From contig CALBGL010000047.1 of assembly GCA_937892735.1 (NCBI GenBank), positions 1 to 26,535 on the forward strand: a DNA stretch of 26,535 nt, read 5' to 3'. Shown here piece after piece: positions 15,108 to 22,992 of the stretch. Positions within the stretch are counted from its first letter, which is position 1, and each line of letters begins with the position of its first letter. The notes under the pieces were generated by a model that worked only from the letters and a program-made list of their open reading frames with translations, had not been told where the DNA came from and made no database searches. The translations under genes and the position numbers were made by a program. This stretch comes from an uncultured Clostridia bacterium (GTDB taxonomy: Bacteria > Bacillota > Clostridia > Lachnospirales > Bianqueaceae).

Positions 15108-15818
15108 ATGAACGAGAAGATTCTGGTGGTGGACGATGAGAAGAGTATCGTGGATATACTGAAATTTAATCTGCAGAAAGAAGGATATCAGGTCTTTACG
15201 GGCGCCGACGGACAGGAAGCTCTGGATCTTTATGAGGCCTGTCATCCGGATCTGATCCTGCTGGACGTGATGATGCCCAGGCTCTCGGGGTATGATGTAT
15301 GCAGGAAAATCCGGGAGAAAAGCATGGTGCCCATCATTATGCTGACGGCACGTACGGAGGAAGTGGATACGGTGCTAGGCTTGGAGCTGGGGGCCGATGA
15401 TTATGTGACTAAACCCTTCAGCATGCGAGAACTCATGGCGCGGGTGCGAGCCAATTTGCGGCGCAGCACCGCTGCGGTTCCGCAGGAATTGGAGAATGAG
15501 GAGCTGTCCTGCGGTGCGCTGTGCTTGGATCCGGAACGGTATGAAGTGACAAAAAATGGACAGGTCGTGGAATTGACGCTGCGGGAACTGGAATTGCTGA
15601 AATTTCTTATGTATCAGAGAGGACAGATCTTTTCCCGAGAATACCTTCTGGAGAAAGTTTGGGGATATGAATATTATGCAGACGCCCGTACGGTGGATGT
15701 GACAGTGCGCAGGCTGCGAGAAAAAATTGAGGATGTGCCGAGCGCGCCGGAATATCTGCTGACCAAACGAGGCGTGGGCTATTATTTTACAGATAAAGAG
15801 CCCGGAAGCCCAAAATGA
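15108..15818 (+). CDS. walR: OmpR-family response regulator, WalR (YycF) type
   Basis: 236 residues. The receiver domain (1-120) has the acidic pair Asp9-Asp10, phospho-acceptor Asp53 (LLDVMMPRLSG), Thr80 (IIMLTAR) and Lys102 (VTKPFS). The C-terminal winged helix (about 135-232) has the OmpR signature LTLRELELLKFLM and the wing TKRGVGYYF. Assignment as WalR rather than PhoP rests on the neighbours (PAS-containing kinase, YycH and YycI) and on the close match of GADDYVTKPFS to B. subtilis WalR. It includes Thr101, which is phosphorylated by PrkC in B. subtilis (published work recalled). WalR proteins control autolysins and wall turnover. AAAGGAG lies 8 nt before the ATG, and the stop overlaps the walK start by 4 nt. 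Confidence 0.87.
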   Translation: MNEKILVVDDEKSIVDILKFNLQKEGYQVFTGADGQEALDLYEACHPDLILLDVMMPRLSGYDVCRKIREKSMVPIIMLTARTEEVDTVLGLELGADDYVTKPFSMRELMARVRANLRRSTAAVPQELENEELSCGALCLDPERYEVTKNGQVVELTLRELELLKFLMYQRGQIFSREYLLEKVWGYEYYADARTVDVTVRRLREKIEDVPSAPEYLLTKRGVGYYFTDKEPGSPK

Positions 15819-17701
15819 AAAGGTCTTTCGGAAGTATCAAATGGAAGTTGGTGTTGGTATACGCTGTTCTGGTGGTTTGCGTCATTTTCGTCAGCGGTAT
15901 CTATATCATCGGGAATATTCAGCGTAACTTATATCAGGCTCGATATCAGGAACTGAAGTATACCGCAGGTAGAATCTCAGATACGCTGGATCTGGCATAT
16001 ACATCCAGTGAACAGGATTTGGCCGAGGTGTTTGCCGATGTGGTGACCAGTCTTCTCACGGAGGGCGGGAATGAGGAAGGGTTGCTGATGTATCTGCTGG
16101 ATCCTTCCGGGGAGCTCTTATACAGCAGAAGCGGAGAGATTCAGCCTGCGGATCTGGCGTCTCGTACAGTACTCGGCGCAGTAGCGGGTATCGAAAGTGA
16201 AGAGCTGTATGTGCACGAGACTATGGAGGGAGGGACCGAGCGGACCGTCGGAGACTATGCGCTGCCAGTTACACGGGGGGATTCTCTATGGTATATCCTG
16301 CTCTTACGTCAATCGGTCAGTGATATTGAGGAGACGATGCAGAACAATACGGTCATCATAGTGATGGCGTCGTTGCTTGCCATCGCAGTATCCGCTCTGT
16401 TGGCCTATTTTTTGGCGGCCGGGATTGCGAGGCCAATTGAACGTCTAACACACAGGACGCAGGAGATGGCTACTGGGAATCTTGAGATCGCGGATGAGGA
16501 ATCGGCCAGTACCGGATCTTCCGATGAGATCCAGGAGTTGGAAAGCAATTTTAACCATATGGCGCAGGAACTGAATCGAATCTTATCCGAAATCAGCAGT
16601 GAAAAAAACAAGTTGGAGACGATCTTCCATCATATGGCGGATGGGCTGGTAGTCTATGATGTGGATGGCTATGTGGTACAGTGTAACCCGGCGGCGTTGG
16701 AACTCATGGGAAAAGGCGTGGAGACGGAACGTTTTGGAGAGGCATTTCCCAATGAGCATTTTGCGACGCTTCTCTACAGCCCGGAGGGGACGATTGCAGA
16801 ACGAATGTTAGAATTGGACGACCACTATGTGCGGGCGGAGTTTGCTGCGTATGGTAATGAGGACGGCGCTTCAGAGGGACTGATTGTGGTATTACAGGAT
16901 GTAACGGAACAGCGCCGGGCGGAACAGATGCAGCGAGAGTTTGTGGCCAATGTTTCCCATGAGCTGCGGACCCCGATTACCACGGTCAAGAGTTATGTAG
17001 AGACCATTTTAGACGGAAACGTGCGGGAAGAGGAGATGCTGGTCTCGTTTCTCAGCGTCATCAATAAGGAAGCGGATCGGATGACGTCGCTGATTGGAGA
17101 ATTGCTGGAACTTTCCCGTATAGATAACAGACAGGTGCAGCTTCGCATGGAAGAGGTAGATTTGACAGATCTCTTGAGGGACTGTATCCGGCGCTATCAG
17201 ATTTTGGCGCAGAAAAAGGAGCAGACGATGGAGATGGCGCCGGATGGACCGACTCTGTTGGTGGAATGTGATCGTTCACGGATTGAACAGGTACTTCGCA
17301 ATATTTTGATGAATGCGGTAAACTACAGTCCGGAGGGAGCACATATCACGGCATGGAGCAGTCTGGATGAGACGCGCTGGGAAGGGATCCTGCACATCAA
17401 GGATACGGGCATGGGGATTCCCTATAAAGAACAGAAGCGGATCTTCGAGCGGTTCTATCGAATCGATAAGGCACGTTCTCGTTCTTCTGGCGGAACGGGC
17501 TTGGGGTTGGCCATTGCCAAAGAAATGATGGAGATGCATCATGGAAGGATTGAGCTGGATAGTATCCCGGGAAAGGGAAGTACTTTCCATTTGATTTTTC
17601 CCTTGTCGAAAAAGGAGGAGACCGGTGAGGAAGAAGAGAGTGAGCCTGTGGATTCTGATTTGGATTCTCAGTCTTGGGAGCCTACAGGTACGAGGCGATG
17701 A
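15815..17701 (+). CDS. walK: Membrane sensor histidine kinase, WalK (YycG) type
   Basis: 628 residues. Domains in order: first membrane helix 11-33, extracellular sensor about 34-177, second helix 178-201, HAMP about 202-256, PAS about 265-366 (VVYDVDGYVVQCNPAALELM), and HisKA with His382 (FVANVSHELRTPITT). The ATPase domain has an N box (RNILMNAVNYSPEG), G1 (KDTGMGIPY), F box (IFERFYRI) and G2 (SGGTGLGLAIAKE). This two-helix, HAMP, PAS layout is that of WalK. After the ATPase domain (ending near 597) comes an acidic tail of about 30 residues (EETGEEEESEPVDSD...). Much of that tail is encoded by DNA that also encodes the signal peptide of the next gene. The start overlaps walR by 4 nt (ATGA). 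Confidence 0.9.
   Translation: MKRSFGSIKWKLVLVYAVLVVCVIFVSGIYIIGNIQRNLYQARYQELKYTAGRISDTLDLAYTSSEQDLAEVFADVVTSLLTEGGNEEGLLMYLLDPSGELLYSRSGEIQPADLASRTVLGAVAGIESEELYVHETMEGGTERTVGDYALPVTRGDSLWYILLLRQSVSDIEETMQNNTVIIVMASLLAIAVSALLAYFLAAGIARPIERLTHRTQEMATGNLEIADEESASTGSSDEIQELESNFNHMAQELNRILSEISSEKNKLETIFHHMADGLVVYDVDGYVVQCNPAALELMGKGVETERFGEAFPNEHFATLLYSPEGTIAERMLELDDHYVRAEFAAYGNEDGASEGLIVVLQDVTEQRRAEQMQREFVANVSHELRTPITTVKSYVETILDGNVREEEMLVSFLSVINKEADRMTSLIGELLELSRIDNRQVQLRMEEVDLTDLLRDCIRRYQILAQKKEQTMEMAPDGPTLLVECDRSRIEQVLRNILMNAVNYSPEGAHITAWSSLDETRWEGILHIKDTGMGIPYKEQKRIFERFYRIDKARSRSSGGTGLGLAIAKEMMEMHHGRIELDSIPGKGSTFHLIFPLSKKEETGEEEESEPVDSDLDSQSWEPTGTRR
17611..17618 (+). promoter_or_regulatory. 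Ribosome binding site inside walK for the next gene
   Basis: AAAGGAGG, a full consensus site, sits 6 nt before a GTG at 17625. It lies in the walK reading frame and decides the start of the overlapping secreted protein. Confidence 0.8.
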
Positions 17702-18158
17702 GGATGCGTCTTTACAAGCTGCTATCGCGGAACAGATGGGGATGGAGGCGGAGAATGTGATCTGGCGAGGTGCGGAAGAAGAAAAGCTGGGGACATTTGT
17801 CTGGTCCGGCTCCTGGATCGAACAAACTGCTTACGCTTTTTTGTCGGAACTGGATCTGACAGGAACAGCCATGCCGGGTACGATCATATACTATGGTATA
17901 CTTACGAAGGAAAGCAATGGATGGAATATCTGGGAGCGGGGTTCTACAAAGGTGGGCGATTCGGGTCTGGTGCAGGAAAAGATTTCGTTGCCGAAGATTG
18001 GCTGGCAGTATATCGCGGTGTTTGTGCAGCAGGGAGGAACAATTTACGGGTGTGTCTATCCGGTAAAACGCATGAGTCGGCAACTGGAAAGCGAACTACG
18101 GAATCTGCGCATGAATTTGTATGAGGTGTGCACCGATTCCCATAAGGAGACGTCATGA
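17625..18158 (+). CDS. Unknown secreted or membrane-anchored protein of the wal operon
   Basis: 177 residues, beginning with GTG inside walK in another frame and overlapping its last 77 nt. The N terminus (MRKKRVSLWILIWILSLGS) is a basic stretch plus hydrophobic core, followed by LQVRGDEDAS, which looks like a signal peptide with possible cleavage near residue 24. The mature part has a helical start and a beta-rich middle with many Trp and Gly residues (FVWSGSWIEQTAYAFLSE; WNIWERGSTKVGDSGL), ending in a basic helix (MSRQLESELRNLRMNLYEV). No known family is recognised. The full-consensus ribosome binding site and 4-nt overlap with yycH make it a true operon member. By location it is a candidate extracellular partner of WalK or YycH/YycI. 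Confidence 0.83.
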   Translation: MRKKRVSLWILIWILSLGSLQVRGDEDASLQAAIAEQMGMEAENVIWRGAEEEKLGTFVWSGSWIEQTAYAFLSELDLTGTAMPGTIIYYGILTKESNGWNIWERGSTKVGDSGLVQEKISLPKIGWQYIAVFVQQGGTIYGCVYPVKRMSRQLESELRNLRMNLYEVCTDSHKETS

Positions 18159-19510
18159 AAAAGATACGGTGGGGACTGCTTCTGTATGCGCTGATTTTGA
18201 TCGCGCTTTTGGCGCTGGCCGGCTGGCAGCTCTCTGAGTTTCTGAAGATGTGGACGTATCGAGGAAACAGCGGATATGACTATGGAACGACGGGAAGCGT
18301 ACAGCAGCTGGATCAATGGGCGGGCATTCTGCGCCCGATGCGGATCTATGCTTCTTCGGGAGAACAAAAGGGACGCAGCAGTCTGGTGCATGATCAGACA
18401 CAGCATTATGAAGCGCTTTATGAGGCTTCCTGGATTTTCCTGAAAGAGGTACTCTCTTCCTGTGAGGAAGTGCAGGTATTGGATACGATTCAGGAAAAGG
18501 AAGCCATCTGCCGCTACGAATATGCGTTGGATCTGGATACGCAGATGATACGAGAGCAGACAGAGTGGACGTATGCGGAGGATTTCTCGTTTCAGGAAGT
18601 ATGGATGGTTCCCGCGCAAAGCGTGCGGGAAAGCGCCCATGTGTATCTGATCAATCGTGAAAATAATCAGGCGCTTGAGATCATATCGATGCAAGTACAG
18701 TGGCAGAGTGAAACCAATACGAGGCTGTTGGAGGAAATTCGTTCTGTCTGTTCCACTTCGGGAGAAAAGTATCTGAACACGTCTTACACATTTCCGAATG
18801 TCTTCCGGGAATCTTTTTATATGCGGGATCAGACAGAACCGGAGACAAAGATGTTGTGGAAGGTTCTGGAAGAAGGGGAGTTTGCCCAGGAAAGGTGTCG
18901 GGAGATTGCGGGACGTTTTTTTGACGATCCGGAACTGATGCAGGGTGAAAGCTACCAGGAATCCGCCTGGATTTTCACGGATGATCGGTGTAGCGTACGC
19001 GTACAGGAAAATGGTCTGATCGACTATGTAAAAACGCCGGTCAATACGCAGCGGAACGAGATATCAATCGCGCAGGCATACGATGTGGCATATACCTTTT
19101 TAGAACGCGAGATGGCTTATGACGAGTATCCGTTGGGGACATATTTGTGCGCGGCAGAAAAAACGGAAGAGGGATATCGTTTCTGGTGGAACTATAAAGC
19201 GGATGATCTTCCGGTGATTCCGACGGATGGCTTTTGGGAAGAGGTTGGAAGAGAGGCCGCGATCCAGATCGAAGTCCGAGGACAGGAGGTATATCGGTAC
19301 AGCCGATGGCGAATTCAGCAGGATCGGAATCTATATCGCCCGCAGGTGATTGCGGAAAGCGCGATAGATGCCTTGAACCGATTCAGTGAGTATGTGAATG
19401 AAGGATGGGAAAATCTGGAGATTGTATGTCTGTTAGAGGATAGAGAAGCTGCGTTCTATTGGGAACTTACGGCTTCTGGTGTGAAATATTATGAGAGGGT
19501 ACTGGAGTGA
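18155..19510 (+). CDS. yycH: YycH-like (WalH) two-component regulatory protein
   Basis: 451 residues, close to B. subtilis YycH (about 455). One N-terminal membrane helix (residues 7-27) anchors a large extracytoplasmic domain. Sequence support is modest but specific: AGRFFDDPELMQGESYQES followed by WIFTDDRCSVRVQENGLIDY resembles the conserved YycH block (FF-D-x-S ... Y-T-D-G ... L-x-Y). Position after walK and before a YycI-like gene gives the main weight. In Bacilli, YycH and YycI bind WalK through their membrane helices and tune its activity. Start and stop overlap the neighbouring genes by 4 nt. The symbol is given by synteny plus pattern. Confidence 0.7.
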   Translation: MKKIRWGLLLYALILIALLALAGWQLSEFLKMWTYRGNSGYDYGTTGSVQQLDQWAGILRPMRIYASSGEQKGRSSLVHDQTQHYEALYEASWIFLKEVLSSCEEVQVLDTIQEKEAICRYEYALDLDTQMIREQTEWTYAEDFSFQEVWMVPAQSVRESAHVYLINRENNQALEIISMQVQWQSETNTRLLEEIRSVCSTSGEKYLNTSYTFPNVFRESFYMRDQTEPETKMLWKVLEEGEFAQERCREIAGRFFDDPELMQGESYQESAWIFTDDRCSVRVQENGLIDYVKTPVNTQRNEISIAQAYDVAYTFLEREMAYDEYPLGTYLCAAEKTEEGYRFWWNYKADDLPVIPTDGFWEEVGREAAIQIEVRGQEVYRYSRWRIQQDRNLYRPQVIAESAIDALNRFSEYVNEGWENLEIVCLLEDREAAFYWELTASGVKYYERVLE

Positions 19511-20337
19511 ATTGGAAAACAATACGTGTAGGAATTCTGGGGATCCTGGTGGTAGTGAATATCGTTCTGTTCTGGTTGAATCGCTTAGAGCAGGATCAGC
19601 TATACGCAGCTACAGACGACCAGCTGCAACGTGTGATCGCGCTGTACGAAGAAAACGAAGTGAATCTGGACGTATTGATTCACCGAGAAAGTTATCCGCG
19701 CGCCCGTATCTTATTGGGCGATGCCAGCCTGTTGGATCGTTCTCTGGTGGAGGCATTCCTAGGTACAGAGTATCAGACGACTTATATGGACGCACAGCAA
19801 ACACGGTATGCTAAGGAGGGCGAGACGATCCTGCTGGATCCTGCTCATCATCGTATGGAATATATATCGGAACAGCTGCGATGGCCTCTGTGGGAAGAGG
19901 AGACATTGAGAAGTTGGGCGGATGTACAGGTATCTGCCTGCGCGGGGGATCTGGAATTTACATGTATCCAGGAATCTATGGGAGAGGAACAGGCAGAATT
20001 TCTCTATTGTCAGCGCTGGAACGAGGAGTACCTTTTCATGAATCAGATTCTGATACGGATAGAAGCGGAAGGGAATGCGCAGATTATCATAAAGTACTAT
20101 GAGCCTTTGGGATACGAGGAGATGAAGCGAGAAATCCGACCGATTGATGAGATGTTGTACGCGGTGCTGCGAGAGATCCTGGAAGAACGGCAGGACGACG
20201 AGCCAAGCGTGCTTACGGAGATTCGCAGCGGATATGATCTGGAAGGACAGGAGGCTATATATTGCCTGGAGTTTGTGCTGAATCAGGGAGAGAAGACGAT
20301 TCGCATGAATGCCTATACGAATGAGAGGCTGAACTAG
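19507..20337 (+). CDS. yycI: YycI-like (WalI) two-component regulatory protein
   Basis: 276 residues, close to B. subtilis YycI (about 280). It starts with GTG overlapping the yycH stop (GTGA). The N terminus MNWKTIRVGILGILVVVNIV has the typical YycI look (M-D/N-W then a single hydrophobic helix), followed by an extracytoplasmic domain beginning with a helix and LYEENEVNLDVLIHRESYPR, the block that in YycI lies just after the membrane helix. No cysteine-rich or enzymatic motif is seen. It is expected to act with YycH on WalK in the membrane. It is the last gene of the operon. The yycJ (walJ) and htrA-type genes that follow in Bacilli are absent here, and murA follows instead. Confidence 0.72.
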   Translation: MNWKTIRVGILGILVVVNIVLFWLNRLEQDQLYAATDDQLQRVIALYEENEVNLDVLIHRESYPRARILLGDASLLDRSLVEAFLGTEYQTTYMDAQQTRYAKEGETILLDPAHHRMEYISEQLRWPLWEEETLRSWADVQVSACAGDLEFTCIQESMGEEQAEFLYCQRWNEEYLFMNQILIRIEAEGNAQIIIKYYEPLGYEEMKREIRPIDEMLYAVLREILEERQDDEPSVLTEIRSGYDLEGQEAIYCLEFVLNQGEKTIRMNAYTNERLN

Positions 20338-20389
20338 CGATATTTTTTTCAAATTTGCTGGAAAAATACCACAAAAAACGTAGTACGGG

Positions 20390-20418
20390 TTGAAATACAG
20401 ATGAATTTGTGGTAAACT
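20390..20418 (+). promoter_or_regulatory. Vegetative promoter for murA-rlmH
   Basis: TTGAAA (20390-20395) and TAAACT (20413-20418) are 17 bp apart. No convincing terminator was seen between yycI and this promoter, so read-through from the wal operon into murA is possible. Confidence 0.7.
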
Positions 20419-20462
20419 TTAAGTGACGTCGAGACGGGAATAATCGGCGGTGTTTCAAAAAA

Positions 20463-20478
20463 CAGCGCATATGTGCTG
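20463..20478. promoter_or_regulatory. Imperfect 16-nt palindrome in the murA leader
   Basis: CAGCGCATATGTGCTG is a dyad with one G-T mismatch, located about 40 nt after the predicted transcript start and just before the ribosome binding site (GAGAGGA, 20482-20488). It could be an operator or a small RNA hairpin. There is no direct evidence of use. Confidence 0.4.
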
Positions 20479-20495
20479 ACTGAGAGGATAGAAAT

Positions 20496-21785
20496 ATGGA
20501 AAAAATCATGATTCAGGGTGAGCACCCGTTAAGAGGGGCCGTGAGCATCAGCGGCGCGAAGAATGCGGCGGTGGCGATTATTCCGGCGGCTCTTTTAGCG
20601 GATGATGTAGTGGAATTAGAGAATGTTCCTTATATTGCCGATATCAAGAATCTGGTTGCCGTCTTGAAGGAGATGGGAATCAAGATTCAATATAAAGATG
20701 AACATACATTGGTGATTGATAGTCGTGGGCTGAAGAACCAATGTGTGGATATGGAAGGCGTTCGTAAGATGCGCGCCTCCTATTATTTGCTGGGCGTCCT
20801 GCTAGGCCGTTTTGGCAGTGCGAAAGTGGTGTTTCCGGGGGGCTGTAATTTTGGCCTTCGTCCCATTGACCTGCATTTGAAGGGGTTTGAGGCGCTGGGA
20901 GCTACCGTAGACGCGAAGGATATAATTAGTGTCGAAGCTGAGGAGCTGAAGGGCTCCAATATCTTTTTGGATGTAGTGAGCGTGGGTGCCACGATCAATA
21001 TCATGCTGGCGGCCGTTCTTGCTAAAGGAACCACTGTCATCAGCAATGCAGCGAAGGAGCCTCATGTGGTGGATACCGCGAACTTTTTAAACAGTATGGG
21101 GGCCAGAATCAGTGGAGCAGGGACAGATCGTATTGTGATTCGTGGCGTAGAAAAACTCCATGGCACTTCGTATACGATCATTCCCGATCAGATTGAGGCG
21201 GGCACCTACATGGTAGCGGCTGCGATCACCGGAGGAGATATTCTGGTAGAGAACATTATCCCTAAGCATATGGATGCGATTTCCGCGAAGCTTTCGGAAA
21301 TGGGCGTGCGGATTGAGGAGATGGATGACGCAATTCGCGTCACCGCAGATCGGCCGCTCAAACCTACGATGATTAAGACTTCCCCTTATCCCGGTTTTCC
21401 GACGGATATGCAGCCCCAATTTATGACGTTGATGGCGGTGACGCAGGGAACCAGCATCATTACCGAGAATGTATGGGAGAATCGTTTTCAATATGTGGCG
21501 CAGCTCATCAAGATGGGCGCGGATATCAATGTGGACGGCAGAATCGCCGTGGTGCAGGGTGTAAAAGATTTAACAGGCTGTGAAGTAGAAGCGACGGATC
21601 TTCGGGCAGGTGCCGCCATGGTACTGGCGGGATTGGCTGCCGGCGGTACAACTACGATTACCAATATTAAGTACATCTGCAGAGGATACGAGGCTATGGT
21701 CGAGAAACTTTATTCCTTGGGGGCTCATATCTCCTGCGATGGGAAATCATTCGACCCGATTGTCTTAGAAGGGAAATTAGGATGA
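20496..21785 (+). CDS. murA: UDP-N-acetylglucosamine 1-carboxyvinyltransferase
   Basis: 429 residues. It transfers enolpyruvate from PEP to UDP-GlcNAc, the first committed step of peptidoglycan synthesis, in the cytoplasm. Key residues are visible: Lys22-Asn23 (ISGAKNAAVAIIPAALL), the catalytic loop FPGGCNFGLRPIDLHLKG with Cys117 (the fosfomycin target), the segment VRKMRASYYLLG, and FPTDMQPQFMTLM holding the active-site Asp. The inside-out alpha/beta barrel repeats are typical of EPSP-synthase-like enzymes. Many Firmicutes have two paralogues (MurA and MurZ), and this window cannot tell which this is. The gene overlaps rlmH by 4 nt. Confidence 0.95.
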   Translation: MEKIMIQGEHPLRGAVSISGAKNAAVAIIPAALLADDVVELENVPYIADIKNLVAVLKEMGIKIQYKDEHTLVIDSRGLKNQCVDMEGVRKMRASYYLLGVLLGRFGSAKVVFPGGCNFGLRPIDLHLKGFEALGATVDAKDIISVEAEELKGSNIFLDVVSVGATINIMLAAVLAKGTTVISNAAKEPHVVDTANFLNSMGARISGAGTDRIVIRGVEKLHGTSYTIIPDQIEAGTYMVAAAITGGDILVENIIPKHMDAISAKLSEMGVRIEEMDDAIRVTADRPLKPTMIKTSPYPGFPTDMQPQFMTLMAVTQGTSIITENVWENRFQYVAQLIKMGADINVDGRIAVVQGVKDLTGCEVEATDLRAGAAMVLAGLAAGGTTTITNIKYICRGYEAMVEKLYSLGAHISCDGKSFDPIVLEGKLG

Positions 21786-22249
21786 AAATTACGGTCCTTT
21801 GTGTGGGTAAACTCAAAGAAAAGTTTTATAAAGACGCTATGGCAGAGTATGCCAAGCGTCTTTTAGCGTATTGCACTTTCCAGGTCATAGAGGTGGCGGA
21901 TGAGAGCATTATCGAAGGTCAGGAAGAGATGGCGGTGGAAAAAGAAGGGCGTCGGCTTCTGGCTAAATTGCCGGAGAGAGCCTATGTGGCGGCTCTATGT
22001 ATAGACGGCAGGGCAAGGGATTCTGTGGAACTGGCGCGTTGGATGAGTAACCGTATGAATCAGGGAGACTCTCATCTGGTATTCGTGATTGGCGGTTCCT
22101 GCGGACTGTCGCCTGCTGTGCTGGAACGGGCACAGGAGCGCATCAGTTTTTCCCGCCTGACATTTCCGCACGGTCTCATGCGCGTGATCCTGGCGGAACA
22201 GATCTATCGGAGCTTTCGAATCATAAAATGCGAGCCCTATCATAAATGA
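21782..22249 (+). CDS. rlmH: 23S rRNA pseudouridine-1915 N3-methyltransferase
   Basis: 155 residues, a SPOUT-class methyltransferase that modifies pseudouridine 1915 in helix 69 of 23S rRNA using S-adenosylmethionine. The trefoil-knot C-terminal half is clear: LVFVIGGSCGLS (99-110, SAM site), ISFSRLTFPHGLMRVILAEQ (121-140), and the invariant ending EPYHK. The start overlaps murA (ATGA), so it is coupled to it. The last codons also form the left arm of the terminator. In B. subtilis rlmH lies shortly downstream of the wal operon, so its presence here preserves part of that gene order. Confidence 0.95.
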   Translation: MKITVLCVGKLKEKFYKDAMAEYAKRLLAYCTFQVIEVADESIIEGQEEMAVEKEGRRLLAKLPERAYVAALCIDGRARDSVELARWMSNRMNQGDSHLVFVIGGSCGLSPAVLERAQERISFSRLTFPHGLMRVILAEQIYRSFRIIKCEPYHK

Positions 22250-22263
22250 GGGGCTCGCATTTT
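22225..22263. terminator. Bidirectional terminator shared by two convergent genes
   Basis: A perfect 13-bp stem (22225-22237 with 22251-22263) with a 13-nt loop, A-rich at the left foot and T-rich at the right. The left arm is rlmH coding sequence, the loop includes the rlmH stop, and the right foot reaches the stop codon of the minus-strand gene. It can work in both directions. Confidence 0.9.
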
Positions 22264-22906
22264 ATTTCGTGAAGTGACGCAGATACGTATCTTCTACAAT
22301 TCGATTTAATGAAGGAGAACGGAGGGAATTGAAATAACTTTGCATGGTATCATCCACTAGAAGGATAGAAGCACTCAGTCGGTCGGCAACAATCTGTGCG
22401 TCATCGTTGTTTTCAAATAGACTGGGAAGAACAATGGTGCGTTGATAACGGCCGGTATCGGATTGCTTTCTCGTGGGAATACGAAAGAGATGATGATGAT
22501 GATCGTCTATGACAGAGAGCAGACAAAAGAAAGTATCCAGATGATTACGCAGAGCGGCAGCCGTGGAACGGGATTGTATTTTTAAGAGTCCCAACGGAAC
22601 ATTATTTTCTTCGATGATATCAAAGTTATATTTAATAGTCGGGTTATATTTATATTTCACATATGTGGCTACCTCCATACTGCCTCGATCCAAATGACCA
22701 TGCAGAGAAGATTCCTGTGTATTGATCTGCGATACCGTGTAGGAGATGATGGTACGGGTCTGATGTTCCCGTGTGTGCATCCCCACTTCCTTTGCCAGGA
22801 GATGATCGATCATCTGAGAACGATTCATGCCTTTCTCGTAAGAGAGACGGTCGATTCTCGCAATCACTTCATCGGTCAAAATTAAACTGTACATGCTCTT
22901 GTTCAT
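22262..22906 (-). CDS. Ribbon-helix-helix N-terminal protein with an unknown C-terminal domain
   Basis: 214 residues. Residues 4-42 fit the ribbon-helix-helix DNA-binding fold (CopG/Arc type): a short strand (MYSLILTDE), a helix (VIARIDRLSYEK), then GMNRSQMIDHLLAKEV. The remaining roughly 160 residues match no family I recognise. They are alpha/beta in pattern, with a polyhistidine DDHHHHLF (134-141) that might bind metal. Family members are often only 45-100 residues, so a large C-terminal domain suggests a ligand- or metal-sensing regulator; that is inference. AGAAAGGTGG lies 7 nt before the ATG on the minus strand. It is divergent from the rhamnosidase gene and shares its control region. 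Confidence 0.8.
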   Translation of the reverse strand: MNKSMYSLILTDEVIARIDRLSYEKGMNRSQMIDHLLAKEVGMHTREHQTRTIISYTVSQINTQESSLHGHLDRGSMEVATYVKYKYNPTIKYNFDIIEENNVPLGLLKIQSRSTAAALRNHLDTFFCLLSVIDDHHHHLFRIPTRKQSDTGRYQRTIVLPSLFENNDDAQIVADRLSASILLVDDTMQSYFNSLRSPSLNRIVEDTYLRHFTK

Positions 22907-22928
22907 ACAGATTCCACCTTTCTATTTA

Positions 22929-22957
22929 ATTTTACATCGAAACTCTTATTATGTCAA
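22929..22957 (-). promoter_or_regulatory. Vegetative promoter for the ribbon-helix-helix gene
   Basis: On the minus strand, TTGACA (22957-22952) and TAAAAT (22934-22929) are separated by 17 bp. Confidence 0.8.
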
Positions 22958-22992
22958 TTGTTTTATATAATAAAGATACGAATTTTAGCGGC

